Below, one piece after another: positions 25,695 through 34,674 of a DNA stretch of 64,000 nucleotides. The notes under the pieces were generated by a model. It searched no databases and was not told where the DNA came from. It saw nothing but the letters and a program-made list of their open reading frames with translations. Numbering within the stretch: the stretch's first letter is position 1; every line of letters starts with the position of its first letter. The translations under genes and the position numbers were made by a program. The stretch comes from Synechococcus sp. A18-25c (GTDB lineage: Bacteria > Cyanobacteriota > Cyanobacteriia > PCC-6307 > Cyanobiaceae). The stretch covers positions 1,798,001 to 1,862,000 of the forward strand of contig NZ_CP047957.1 in NCBI RefSeq assembly GCF_014280035.1, written 5' to 3'.

Positions 25695-27308
25695 GTGATC
25701 GATCAACGCAGCCCGTCAGGCTCGGCCAACATCAACAGGGTGTTTCGCTGCTTGCTGTCAGTGAGCGCAGCCGCAGCAATTGGACTGAGCCAGAGCGCCT
25801 GTCAGCCGATTCGACCCAGTGACCGAATCACGGTGGCCCGTGCTGGCAGGATCACCTCTCTGGATCCCGCACAGGCGAGCACGTTTGGCGCCCAGCAAGT
25901 CATCAGTGCTCTTGGAGACACGCTGTACACGCGGTCGATGAGCGGCGAACTGATGCCTTCGCTCGCGTCAGGTCCGCCAGAAATTAGTGACGACGGTCTT
26001 ACCGTCACAATTCCTTTGCGTGACGACGTGCTGTTCCACGACGGCACGCCATTCAATGCAGAGGCGATGGCCTTCAGTCTGCGTCGCTTCCTGGCCATCG
26101 GCACGCTCAGCTTTGTGGTGGGCGATCGGATCAAGGCCGTGGAGACGCCGAGCGCGTTTGAACTGAGATTGCGGCTAAATCGACCCTCCAGCTCCCTGGA
26201 GAACCTGCTGACCTCCACCAATCTCACCCCGGTCTCCCCGACCGCCTACCACGATCATCAGGAGCGTTTCCTGAACGACAACTTCGTGGGCACGGGCCCT
26301 TATCGCTTGGCCAGTTTCCAAGCAGTGCAGCAACGCCTGGACCCCTTCGAGCAGTACTGGGGGCAGCCACCGAGTAACCCTGGACTGAATCTGATCTATC
26401 TGAGCAATTCCACAGCCTTGTTCGGTGCGATTCGCAGCGGCGAGGTGGATGTGCTGATCTCAGACTCCATCGACGAGGATCAGCGCCTAGCGCTTAATCG
26501 CATGGCCGACGAGGGCCGGCTGCGGGTCGGAGAGGGCCCTGCACTGGTGATCGGCTACATCACGCTGCTGAGCAACGACGGTCCGCTCAAGAATCCCGTT
26601 CTGCGCCAGGCACTGACCTACAGCCTGGACAGACCACTGATCAGCCAACGGGTCAGCCACGGTCTGCGTCTCCCTTTGCTCTCTCTGGTTCCTCCCGGAC
26701 TGCCTGGTGGCAATGCCGAACCCTGGCCCCGTTATGACGCCGCTCAGGCCAGAAATCTGTTTCTCAGTGCTGGCTACTGCAATGGGCAGGTCTTCACCCT
26801 GCCCTTCACCTATCGAAGCAATCTGCCGGCCGATCGACTGATGGCGCTCACCTGGCAAGCCCAAATCCAGCGCGATCTTTCCGATTGCCTTGTGTTGAAA
26901 CTGGATGGCGTGGAATCAACCACGGTTTACGACCAGCTTGAGCAAGGAGCATTTCAGGCAGTGATGCTCGACTGGCGCGGCTCCTATCCCGATCCAGCCG
27001 CATATCTCACACCTCTGCTGAGTTGCAGCAAATCCAACGGCAGCATCTGCGAGCGAGGCGAAGCCGCCATTAGCGGCAGTTTCTGGACAGCCCCAGGCTT
27101 GGAAGACACCTTGCTGCGCTCGGATCGCAGCAGTGGTGAAACCCGCCTACGCGATCTCAACCAGGTGGAGGCCATGGCAGCCGAGGGCGCTGCTTACATT
27201 CCCGTTTGGCTTGTCACACCGCGGGCCTGGAGTCTGCCCGAATTGGCAACACCAGAATTTGACGGGAACGGTCGGCTGAAGCTGGCTCGGTTGCAAGAGG
27301 CGAGCTGA
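25695..27308 (+). CDS. ABC transporter substrate-binding lipoprotein, family 5 (peptide/nickel type)
   Basis: The 537-residue protein begins at GTG. It has a signal sequence with a lipobox-like LSQSAC, so it is likely a lipoprotein in the periplasm. The family-5 features follow: RITSLDPAQASTFGAQQVISALGDTLYTR, then LTVTIPLRDDVLFHDGTPFNAEAM, and NDNFVGTGPYRLASF in the middle, with LRQALTYSLDRPLI in the second lobe. The family binds di/oligopeptides, nickel or related ligands. Its stop overlaps the start of a DppB-type permease (TGATG). No ATPase or second permease is next to it. Confidence 0.9.
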   Translation: MIDQRSPSGSANINRVFRCLLSVSAAAAIGLSQSACQPIRPSDRITVARAGRITSLDPAQASTFGAQQVISALGDTLYTRSMSGELMPSLASGPPEISDDGLTVTIPLRDDVLFHDGTPFNAEAMAFSLRRFLAIGTLSFVVGDRIKAVETPSAFELRLRLNRPSSSLENLLTSTNLTPVSPTAYHDHQERFLNDNFVGTGPYRLASFQAVQQRLDPFEQYWGQPPSNPGLNLIYLSNSTALFGAIRSGEVDVLISDSIDEDQRLALNRMADEGRLRVGEGPALVIGYITLLSNDGPLKNPVLRQALTYSLDRPLISQRVSHGLRLPLLSLVPPGLPGGNAEPWPRYDAAQARNLFLSAGYCNGQVFTLPFTYRSNLPADRLMALTWQAQIQRDLSDCLVLKLDGVESTTVYDQLEQGAFQAVMLDWRGSYPDPAAYLTPLLSCSKSNGSICERGEAAISGSFWTAPGLEDTLLRSDRSSGETRLRDLNQVEAMAAEGAAYIPVWLVTPRAWSLPELATPEFDGNGRLKLARLQEAS

Positions 27309-28327
27309 TGGGGCGAAGTCGCGACCTACTGCGCTACGTGGCCACCCGTCTGGCATTGGCACCTCTGATGCTGTGGCTCATTGCCACGCTGGTGTTTCTG
27401 CTCCTGCGGGTTGCACCGGGTGATCCTGTTGATGCGGTGCTGGGAAGCCGGGCCCCTGAAGAGGTAAAGGCTCGTCTGAGAGAGCAGCTTGGCCTGGATC
27501 AGCCTCTCTGGCATCAGTACATGGACTTTCTCGGCGGCTTGCTTAATGGAAACCTCGGTGAAGCACTGATCAATCAAGAGCCCGTCCGTCAGATCATTGG
27601 GAGGGCGTTACCCGCCAGCCTCGAACTGAGCGTCACCGCCCTTCTGGTGGCTGCTGTTGCCGGACTGGCGGTGGGCTTTACAGCCATTGCTAAATCTGAA
27701 GGGAGCATCGACCTGGCTGGACGCTTTTACGGCATCGGCACCTACGCGCTGCCCCCATTTTGGGCAGCAATGCTGGTGCAATTGCTGTTCGCAGTGATCC
27801 TTGGCTGGCTACCGGTCGGCGGACGATTTCCACCGGGAATGATTCCTCCAGATGGCAGTGGCTTCCTAATTTTCGACAGCTTGCTGCAAGGAAACTGGAT
27901 CGCTCTGAAAGGAGCGATTCGTCACCTGGTTCTTCCGGCCTGCACCCTTGGGCTGCTCTTGAGTGGTGTCTTCACCAATGCCTTACGACTCAACCTCAAC
28001 CGCAGTCTTCGCTCGGATTACGTCGAAGCTGCTCGCAGCCGCGGCCTCAGCGAAACCCAGGTGATTCTTCGCCATGCCCTCCCCAACGCTTTACTGCCAG
28101 TGCTCACCATTGCGGGGATCACCGTGGCTTCCTTAATCGGTGGTGCGCTGCTGATCGAGGTGACCTTCTCCTGGCCAGGCATCGCTCTGCGACTCCAAGA
28201 AAGCATCAACCAGCGGGACTACCCCGTGGTGCAGGGGATTGTGGTGGTGGTGGCTGCGCTGGTGGTGCTGGTTAGTGTGGCGGTGGATCTTCTTGTGGCC
28301 CTGCTCGATCCACGCGTGCGTTACTGA
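27308..28327 (+). CDS. ABC transporter permease, DppB/OppB type
   Basis: A 339-residue inner-membrane permease. It shows the DppB N-terminus (LLRYVATRLALAPLMLWLIATLVFLLLRVAPGDP), the periplasmic PEEVKARLREQLGLDQPL loop, and the ATPase-docking EAA loop YVEAARSRGLSETQVILRHALPNALLP. The final helix is followed by ALLDPRVRY, the standard ending. It is coupled to the binding-protein gene. The partner DppC permease and the ATPases must be encoded elsewhere. Confidence 0.92.
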   Translation: MGRSRDLLRYVATRLALAPLMLWLIATLVFLLLRVAPGDPVDAVLGSRAPEEVKARLREQLGLDQPLWHQYMDFLGGLLNGNLGEALINQEPVRQIIGRALPASLELSVTALLVAAVAGLAVGFTAIAKSEGSIDLAGRFYGIGTYALPPFWAAMLVQLLFAVILGWLPVGGRFPPGMIPPDGSGFLIFDSLLQGNWIALKGAIRHLVLPACTLGLLLSGVFTNALRLNLNRSLRSDYVEAARSRGLSETQVILRHALPNALLPVLTIAGITVASLIGGALLIEVTFSWPGIALRLQESINQRDYPVVQGIVVVVAALVVLVSVAVDLLVALLDPRVRY

Positions 28328-28434
28328 CAATCATCTGAGCCGACTGCAGTTAGAGAGTTCTCATCAGCTCTTCAGAGCATTCTGATTGCGCAGTCGCACA
28401 AACCCCACATGATGTGACTGTTGGGGTTGATCCA

Positions 28435-28671
28435 ATGCAATCTTCAATCGTTTCTGAACCTGAAGCGTTCAGCATGGCCTGCCTGATTTATCAGGGATTA
28501 ACGGTTCCAGGCCCGCGTCAGATTCCCTGCGAACACGAGTCGAGCCTGAGCCCTCTGGGCATCTACAGGCTTCGCGATGCGCAGGCGATGCCGATTCTCG
28601 AAATGAAACTGCGGCAACTGCAAGCCACGGTGTCCAGGCTTCAATCCAGCAGACGAGTGGCGCCGGTTTGA
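28435..28671 (+). CDS. Small hypothetical protein
   Basis: From ATG 28435 the protein has 78 residues (MQSSIVSEPEAFSMACL...). It has no membrane segment. The middle SMACLIYQGLTVPGPRQI and the C-terminal LEMKLRQLQATVSRLQSSRR, a probable coiled helix, look protein-like. I recognise no family. Its last 31 bases overlap the convergent DUF1400 hydrolase gene. Confidence 0.5.
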   Translation: MQSSIVSEPEAFSMACLIYQGLTVPGPRQIPCEHESSLSPLGIYRLRDAQAMPILEMKLRQLQATVSRLQSSRRVAPV

Positions 28672-30284
28672 TCGAGACGATGCAGGTGCAAGTCGCCCAC
28701 TATCAGGTGTTCGACCCCACCAGGAATGTGCGCTGACTGACGGTCGTTTTCGAGATCCATCAGAAATTGGCTGATCTCGAGTTCTAACTGGGCCTGAACC
28801 TCGAGGGGTTGCACGCCAACCAGCTCCTCACCGAGCTGAAACACGTCCTCACCGCGACCGGTGCCGTTCTGACCTTCCACGCGGATGGGGGAGAAATGAC
28901 TGGCACCCTCCACCAGCACAGCTCGGGAGTCTGGGTGAAAGGGCAACGCACGAAGCAGACCCACTTGTTCACTCAAGGGCGGTGTGATCAGATCGAGGGT
29001 GCCACCGCTGAGGAACACGGGCAGTGAATCCTTAAGAGCAAGACGGCGCGGCCAAAGCAGGCTGCCGAAGCTGTTGAGACCAATGACCGCAGCCAGCTGA
29101 TCAGGCGGACGAAAGGACGGAAGCTCCACGTCCTCGATCTGGCATTGCAGCAGTCGGGAGAGGTTGTTGACTGGAAGGTCATCCAGGTCTTGTCCACATC
29201 GGCGCGCCAGCCCTTCCTGCGGACGGGCACCAGCGGCCAACAATGCAGTGAGCGCTCCGAGCGAGTGACCCGCCAACACCAAACGCTCGCCGGGCAACGC
29301 AAGTTCACCGTTCTCTCGGGCTGCCAGCACGGCCTGAAGATCAAGAAGCCGATCGGGAATCACCTCCGCACCCGGTGGGGGCAAACGGCCCTCGAGCAAC
29401 GCTTGCACAGCCAAGGCATCGCTGCCGGGATGCTCAAGCACCAGAACGGAATAGCCCCGGCGGCTCAGTGAGCGGCCAAGCCAGCGGAAATGATCGGGAC
29501 TGCCTCCAAGTCCGGGCATCAGCACCAGCCAGTGACGCCGGAGATCACCATCAACCGCCGACGGTGACCACAGCTGAAGCTGCAGCGGGCGATCTCGGTG
29601 GTCTACTGCAAGCGTGACCCGACGCAGATCCCGATCCGCGATCAAGGCATTGGCTCTTGCGGGGGCAATCTGGCGGTTGTTGGCTGAAAGAGGAGTTTGG
29701 TGCAGGTTTTTAACCAAGGCCTGCTGACGCTGAAGCTGTCGACGCCAACTTCCAGCCACGGTCAGCAGAGCATCCAGATCCAGATGCACGCGTTCAGCAG
29801 GCAGCGCCTCCAGCAGATCAATCGTGGACACCTGCGCGCGCTCGTTCAGGAGCGACTCAAGGGTCTCTTGCACTTTCCGCCCTGTGACGTCTCCATCCAC
29901 CAGCACGAGGTCTCCCACCTGATCCAGAAGACGACGCCCAGCCCAGCTGTTGAGCATTTGCCGGGCCATGCTGCGATCGTTGATCAGAGGGGCCTGCAGC
30001 AGTTCGATCACCCCTTGCCGGCTTTCTTCCTCCAGAAGATTCAGCCAGATTCCCAGCTCGGAAAACGACGTCCCGTTATTGCGCAGCCAGCCGCCCAGAT
30101 CATTGACAGGGAAAGGAAGTTCCATCCCATCAAGGCGCACTACGAGCTCCCGCGCGGCCTGAACAGGTCGCAGTGACAGGCCATGGAGCAGCAGACTGCT
30201 GATCAGTCCCACGGCAACCCGTTGTCCTGTTGAGCGTCTTCGCAAGGCCAAAGCCCATTCACTGGTGGAACCAGTTTCCCGCAC
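28641..30284 (-). CDS. DUF1400-type exported alpha/beta hydrolase
   Basis: A 547-residue protein. The N-terminus has a basic region then LISSLLLHGLSLRPVQAAREL, a signal peptide. Residues 45-170 resemble the cyanobacterial DUF1400 domain (LVVRLDGMELPFPVNDL...). The alpha/beta hydrolase core has the oxyanion region LVLMPGLGGSP, the nucleophile elbow LAGHSLGALTALLAA and a final ASHFSPI histidine. Substrate unknown. The start overlaps the divergent MFS gene by 55 bases; a GTG at 30212 would remove the overlap but cut the basic n-region. Confidence 0.8.
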   Translation of the reverse strand: MRETGSTSEWALALRRRSTGQRVAVGLISSLLLHGLSLRPVQAARELVVRLDGMELPFPVNDLGGWLRNNGTSFSELGIWLNLLEEESRQGVIELLQAPLINDRSMARQMLNSWAGRRLLDQVGDLVLVDGDVTGRKVQETLESLLNERAQVSTIDLLEALPAERVHLDLDALLTVAGSWRRQLQRQQALVKNLHQTPLSANNRQIAPARANALIADRDLRRVTLAVDHRDRPLQLQLWSPSAVDGDLRRHWLVLMPGLGGSPDHFRWLGRSLSRRGYSVLVLEHPGSDALAVQALLEGRLPPPGAEVIPDRLLDLQAVLAARENGELALPGERLVLAGHSLGALTALLAAGARPQEGLARRCGQDLDDLPVNNLSRLLQCQIEDVELPSFRPPDQLAAVIGLNSFGSLLWPRRLALKDSLPVFLSGGTLDLITPPLSEQVGLLRALPFHPDSRAVLVEGASHFSPIRVEGQNGTGRGEDVFQLGEELVGVQPLEVQAQLELEISQFLMDLENDRQSAHIPGGVEHLIVGDLHLHRLDQTGATRLLD

Positions 30285-31546
30285 CTTTGCAGGAATTGGC
30301 GTCGATCCGGCTGATGGCCTCGCTCGGGGCAGGTGGTGTCATCTATCTGACACCAATGGTGTTTCATCTGGCCAGCTTCAGCGCCAGCCAGGTCACCCAA
30401 GGTCTGGCCGCTTCAGCTTTGATCGGCACGGCAGCACGGCTCCTCAGCGGCGTCTTACTTGATCGTGGACTGTCCTGCTCCTGGCCGGTCCGTGCCGCAG
30501 CTGTAATTGGTTGTATCGCCGATCTCACCCTGCTGCAGGCGAATGGTTTTGGTGGTTACCTGGCGGGACAGCTTCTGATCGGAATCGCTGCAGGGTTGTA
30601 TTTCCCGGCCATTGAGCTGGCCGTTCCTCTCAGCTGCACAGGCTTCAACTCTAGTCGGGGTTATGCCTTGGCCCGAAGTGCTGACGCCCTGGGTGTGGCA
30701 CTGGGGGCCCTCATCGGAGCCTTGGTCACAGCACTGGGAATGATCCGCGCGATCTACCTGGTGGAGATGGGTGCTCTGGTGGCCATGTTGCTGATCCTGG
30801 GCTGGCGTCCGCTGCCTGATGGACGCGCACCGTTGCTCCATGTGAACAGCCCGGATCCGATCACTCAACAGCGCGCAGTGGGGGACGAAGGCGTGGGTTG
30901 GCTGACACCACTGCTCCCGGTGCTGGCGGTCAGCATCGTGGCCACTGGGATCATTGCTTTGATGCAAAGCGCTCTGCCACTCGATCTGGTGCGCGGGGGC
31001 CTTGCCCGTCCGCCACTGAGTGAAACGTGGAGTGGCACCTTGATTGCGTGGCAACTGGGACTGCTCGTGCTGCTCCAGTGGCCCATCGGCAACTGGGTCG
31101 CCAAGCGCAGCCTGCGTTTCGGGCTTGGTATGGGCCTAGGCGGATTCGTTGCCGGCTGCTTACTGCTGGCAGGTTCCGCACTTTGGAGCGGTGGTATTGC
31201 CCTCATCGCCGTCGCGATGGTGCCGATTGCCTTCGGGGAGGCCGCCTTTCTGCCGACCGCAGCTGAAGCCATGGTCGAGGAAACACCGATGCAACATCGC
31301 GGTTTGGCCATGGCACTGTTCTCCCAATGCTTTGCCATTAGTGCCACGGGTGCACCGTTGATCGCCGGGTTATTGCTGGATCGTCAGGGCCACGGCCTGA
31401 TGCTCTGGCTGTTGATGGCCGGCATCTGTCTCAGCATGTTGCCCCTACTTAAAACGGTGCGCCCCCGCTACTCGGCAGAACTCAGTGCCACGTTGTTGGA
31501 AAACGAAAGCGACATCACAACTCCACGAGCTGCCTCCGTGCAATAA
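30230..31546 (+). CDS. Major facilitator superfamily transporter
   Basis: A 438-residue protein with about 12 hydrophobic segments (for example YLTPMVFHLASFSASQVTQ, LIGTAARLLSGVLLDRG, LIGIAAGLYFPAIELAVPL). The loop GTAARLLSGVLLDRG matches the MFS motif A position. A hydrophilic centre (about 205-235) separates the two halves. The substrate cannot be told. The TTG start at 30230 overlaps the divergent hydrolase; an ATG at 30314 is a possible shorter start. Confidence 0.85.
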   Translation: MSVFARPKPIHWWNQFPAPLQELASIRLMASLGAGGVIYLTPMVFHLASFSASQVTQGLAASALIGTAARLLSGVLLDRGLSCSWPVRAAAVIGCIADLTLLQANGFGGYLAGQLLIGIAAGLYFPAIELAVPLSCTGFNSSRGYALARSADALGVALGALIGALVTALGMIRAIYLVEMGALVAMLLILGWRPLPDGRAPLLHVNSPDPITQQRAVGDEGVGWLTPLLPVLAVSIVATGIIALMQSALPLDLVRGGLARPPLSETWSGTLIAWQLGLLVLLQWPIGNWVAKRSLRFGLGMGLGGFVAGCLLLAGSALWSGGIALIAVAMVPIAFGEAAFLPTAAEAMVEETPMQHRGLAMALFSQCFAISATGAPLIAGLLLDRQGHGLMLWLLMAGICLSMLPLLKTVRPRYSAELSATLLENESDITTPRAASVQ

Positions 31547-31688
31547 CAACTGCTGATCTTCACTGATCCAATCATCCACATTAATTAAGGGCTTGATTAA
31601 CACCAAGACGGTAATTTCCGTTTGATAAAACCGCGGCCACTTGCCAATCATCAATCACAACCTAAATTCAAAAAATAGCCCTTTCACC

Positions 31689-32021
31689 ATGCAAGCATCA
31701 TCATTGAATGAACAGCAGATTTTAGTTATTGCAAGCATGAAAATTAAATTCGCAGAGCAGGAAAGATCCGATTTTTATCGTGTTACAAATACGCTCATTC
31801 AGAAGACAATCATGATTGAAAACCCCATTCAATACACTTGCTGTGAAAACATTAATGATCCAACCGATTTTACTTGGAATGAAACATGGCCATCGAAGTC
31901 AGCACTCGATAAGCATTTCTCATCCGATCATGTCCAAGAATGGTTGAGATGGGTACAGCCTAGCCTCATCGAGCCAATCAAAGCAATTTTTGTTGAAACA
32001 ACAAAAACAACAGCTTTATAA
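31689..32021 (+). CDS. ABM-domain monooxygenase-like protein
   Basis: From ATG 31689 the protein has 110 residues. ILVIASMKIKFAEQERSDFY..., then YTCCENINDPTDFTWNETWPSKSALDKHFSSDHVQEW, follows the pattern of antibiotic-biosynthesis monooxygenase (ABM) domains: E.W.S..AL..H..S.H. These are small cofactor-free oxidases of quinols, or proteins with no known activity. The gene and its upstream region are distinctly AT-richer than the neighbours, which suggests recent transfer. It is a monocistron flanked by 142 and 103 bases. Confidence 0.65.
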   Translation: MQASSLNEQQILVIASMKIKFAEQERSDFYRVTNTLIQKTIMIENPIQYTCCENINDPTDFTWNETWPSKSALDKHFSSDHVQEWLRWVQPSLIEPIKAIFVETTKTTAL

Positions 32022-32124
32022 GTTGAGTCCGCCCATCAAAGCTGGTTTTGATGAACGAACGCACCACAACCCGTCTGATGACTTGAACTGAACCTCGTTC
32101 GATAGACATCCGCGAGGCGTCAAG

Positions 32125-32253
32125 ATGGCTGAACCTGATTGGATGGCAACGCTGTTGCTCGATCACCAGAGTCTTGGCTTGGAGTTGGAAATGCTCAAGA
32201 CCAGCCACAGTTTGAGCAGGATGTCCCTGCTCAAAACAACGCTTTCTCGCTAG
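32125..32253 (+). CDS. Possible 42-residue protein upstream of the Coq4-like gene
   Basis: ATG 32125 opens a 42-codon frame (MAEPDWMATLLLDHQSLGLE...) ending at TAG 32251. It is Leu- and Ser-rich and plausible as a short helix. The stop codon lies in the loop of a perfect 7-bp hairpin GCTTTCT/AGAAAGC (32241-32258). It could be a leader peptide for the next gene. No family support exists; it may be chance. Confidence 0.3.
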   Translation: MAEPDWMATLLLDHQSLGLELEMLKTSHSLSRMSLLKTTLSR

Positions 32254-32291
32254 AAAGCGGATCTGGAATCGTTTTTTGGAGGGCGGGGACG

Positions 32292-32969
32292 ATGTCACGA
32301 GCCCGCGAGCTGCTTCGGTCCGTGAGGAACTTGTCAATCCTGCGGGATCTGGCCAAAAGCCAAGGTGGTCTCGACAGCGTTGGAGACCTGGTCGACAACT
32401 TCATCGACAGTGAAGCGATGGAAGTCTGCCTGCAACGCTTCAAAGCCCTTCCCGGCGGAACAGACATGGTGGAGCAGCGATACCCCCCCTTTCAACCGGA
32501 CATCTCGGCTCTAGGAAAGTTGCCGGAAGGAACCCTCGGCCATGCCTATGCCGGCATGATCAGCCGCCTTCATTACGACGCCGATTTCTTCCGCCCCAGA
32601 GACACGAGCACAGAAGCGTTGTGGCTAACCCAGCGCATCGCCTCCACCCATGATCTGCACCATGTGATCGCAGGCTTCAACACGGAACCTTCCGGTGAAT
32701 CGGGTGTGCTGGCCATCACAGCCACCCAAATCGGTTTCCCTGCCTACGTTCTACTCAACATCTTGGCCAACTTCCGAGCTTTTCGCTTTCAACCCAAGCA
32801 ACAGGAAGTGATCAGTCAGTCCATCGCCTTTGGCAGTCGCATTGGGCTGGAGGCAGCACCGCTGGTGCTGCAACGCTGGGAGGAGGGCTGGGACAAACCC
32901 TTGAGCCAGTGGCGGGAGGACTTGGGTGTCAAGCCCGTGGAGCATGAACGCTTCGGCGCCATCTACTGA
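32292..32969 (+). CDS. Coq4-family protein
   Basis: From ATG 32292 the protein has 225 residues. The signature STHDLHHVIAGFNTEPSGE contains the HDxxHH-like metal-binding motif of the Coq4 family, with MISRLHYDADFF and EERGW-type helices around it. Coq4 in eukaryotes supports ubiquinone synthesis, recently linked to ring decarboxylation/hydroxylation. Cyanobacteria make plastoquinone, not ubiquinone, so the role here is unknown. The longer upstream frame is unsupported. Confidence 0.82.
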   Translation: MSRARELLRSVRNLSILRDLAKSQGGLDSVGDLVDNFIDSEAMEVCLQRFKALPGGTDMVEQRYPPFQPDISALGKLPEGTLGHAYAGMISRLHYDADFFRPRDTSTEALWLTQRIASTHDLHHVIAGFNTEPSGESGVLAITATQIGFPAYVLLNILANFRAFRFQPKQQEVISQSIAFGSRIGLEAAPLVLQRWEEGWDKPLSQWREDLGVKPVEHERFGAIY

Positions 32970-33038
32970 CGCTTCAGTCCAAGATCCCTCAGCAATCGTG
33001 CGGTGCGCTCCATAAACTGCCTAAACCCCTGTGCTGCC

Positions 33039-33440
33039 ATGGCATTGCAGATCCAAGACTCATCCAAAGCTCTGAAACGAGATGCGTTGCGTTCATGGAT
33101 GAAGGCCTGGGGATCTCGAGCGATGGCGTTGGGCCTGGTGGGACCCATGGCTCTCCCCACAGCGGCCAATCAGCAGGAGACGCGCAAGGCGCTCGTAGGT
33201 CTTGCCGCTTACGCAGAATGCAAAGTGCTGCATGACGGCTACAGCAGGGCTCGCGCCGAGGCCATCATCCAGGCTGGCATCGAGAACAACGGCTGGCAGC
33301 AGGATGCCTCCTGGCTGCAGTCACCACAGGGCATCCGCGTGGTGACGCTCACCAGCAAAGCGATGAACACGAGCTGCAACAACTTCGATCAAAGCAGCCC
33401 CCAGTTCATCCCGGCCATGGAGGCCATTAATGCGCTTTAA
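33039..33440 (+). CDS. Exported hypothetical protein
   Basis: A protein of 133 residues from ATG 33039, or 113 from ATG 33099. After MKAWGSRAMALGLVGPMALPTAA, a plausible signal peptide ending at TAA-NQQ, the mature part has four cysteine-containing or helical segments (AAYAECKVLHDGYSRARAEA, NTSCNNFDQ). I recognise no family. It is a single gene between the Coq4-like gene and ychF, with which it converges. Confidence 0.55.
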   Translation: MALQIQDSSKALKRDALRSWMKAWGSRAMALGLVGPMALPTAANQQETRKALVGLAAYAECKVLHDGYSRARAEAIIQAGIENNGWQQDASWLQSPQGIRVVTLTSKAMNTSCNNFDQSSPQFIPAMEAINAL

Positions 33441-33481
33441 ACCGAACGCCACAACGATCCAAAACGGATCATTGGGACTGA

Positions 33482-34573
33482 TTACACGTTGAACAGAAAC
33501 TCCATCACATCCCCTTCTTCCACCACATAATCCTTGCCCTCACTGCGAAGCCACCCTTTGTTGCGAGCTTCCGCTAGGGAACCGGCTTCCAGCAGTTTCT
33601 CTGTACCGATCGTCTGCGCACGAATGAAACCACGCTCGAAATCGGTGTGAATGACACCAGCGGCCTGGGGGGCCGTCATCCCAGCCTTGAAGGTCCAGGC
33701 CCGGGTTTCCTTTTCACCCGTCGTGAAATAAGTCCGCAGTCCCAATAAGCGGTAGGTAGCGCGGATCAAGCTCTGTAGGCCCCCTTCTGTCACGCCCAGA
33801 CCGTCGAGGTAGTCCTTGCGCTCCTGCTCACCCAGCTCCACCAGTTCGGCCTCCACCTGGGCAGAGATGCGAATGGTCTCAGCACCTTCAGCCTTGGACA
33901 GAGCCACCACCTCCTCACAGAACGCATTGCCAGCGGCGAGATCGTCTTCGCACACATTGGTGGCGTAGATGATCGGCTTAGCTGTCAGCAGCCCAAGGGG
34001 TTTGATCATGGCTGCTTCATCGTCTGCCAGCTCGACGCTTCTGGCGGCGCCACCATCCTCCAAAACCGCCTGGATGCGCTCCAGTGCTGCATCTTCAACC
34101 TGAGCCTCCTTGCTGGTGCGCATCTGTTTCTTGAGACGCTCCCGCCGCTTCTCGATCTGGGCCAGATCTGAGAGACCCAGCTCGAGGTTGATCACCTCAG
34201 CATCCCGGGCCGGTCCCACCGAACCGGACACATGGATGACATCGTCGTCCTCAAAACAGCGCACCACGTGCACGATGGCGTCCACCTCACGAATGTTGGC
34301 CAGAAATTTGTTGCCGAGACCTTCTCCCTGACTGGCGCCCTTCACCAGACCAGCAATGTCCACAAACTCCATGCGCGTGGCAATGGTCTCCGCGCTGCTG
34401 CTCAGCGTTGTGAGCTGCTGCAGTCGAGCGTCAGGAACTGCCACCGTGCCGACGTTGGGCTCGATTGTGCAGAACGGGAAGTTCGCAGCCTGAGCCTGGG
34501 CATTGGCAACCAGAGCATTGAAGAGAGTGGATTTGCCCACGTTGGGCAAACCGACGATTCCGGCTTTAAGCAT
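33482..34573 (-). CDS. ychF: Redox-regulated ATPase/GTPase YchF
   Basis: A 363-residue Obg-family P-loop protein. The P-loop [14 protein letters not shown] is followed by [21 protein letters not shown] and ATNVCEDD in place of the usual NKxD, the feature that gives YchF/OLA1 its preference for ATP. The C-terminal TGS domain ends DVMEFLFNV. It binds ribosomes and affects translation and oxidative-stress responses. Length and ends are typical. It is divergent from the HlyD gene. Confidence 0.96.
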   Translation of the reverse strand: MLKAGIVGLPNVGKSTLFNALVANAQAQAANFPFCTIEPNVGTVAVPDARLQQLTTLSSSAETIATRMEFVDIAGLVKGASQGEGLGNKFLANIREVDAIVHVVRCFEDDDVIHVSGSVGPARDAEVINLELGLSDLAQIEKRRERLKKQMRTSKEAQVEDAALERIQAVLEDGGAARSVELADDEAAMIKPLGLLTAKPIIYATNVCEDDLAAGNAFCEEVVALSKAEGAETIRISAQVEAELVELGEQERKDYLDGLGVTEGGLQSLIRATYRLLGLRTYFTTGEKETRAWTFKAGMTAPQAAGVIHTDFERGFIRAQTIGTEKLLEAGSLAEARNKGWLRSEGKDYVVEEGDVMEFLFNV

Positions 34574-34674
34574 GGAGGGGAATCTATCGGCAGGGGTCAG
34601 CCGAAATCCCCCCGCCTTGACACAATTTGGCCCTCCACGCGCGAGACTGCGTAACGAAAGATGTAAGTGGGGCC

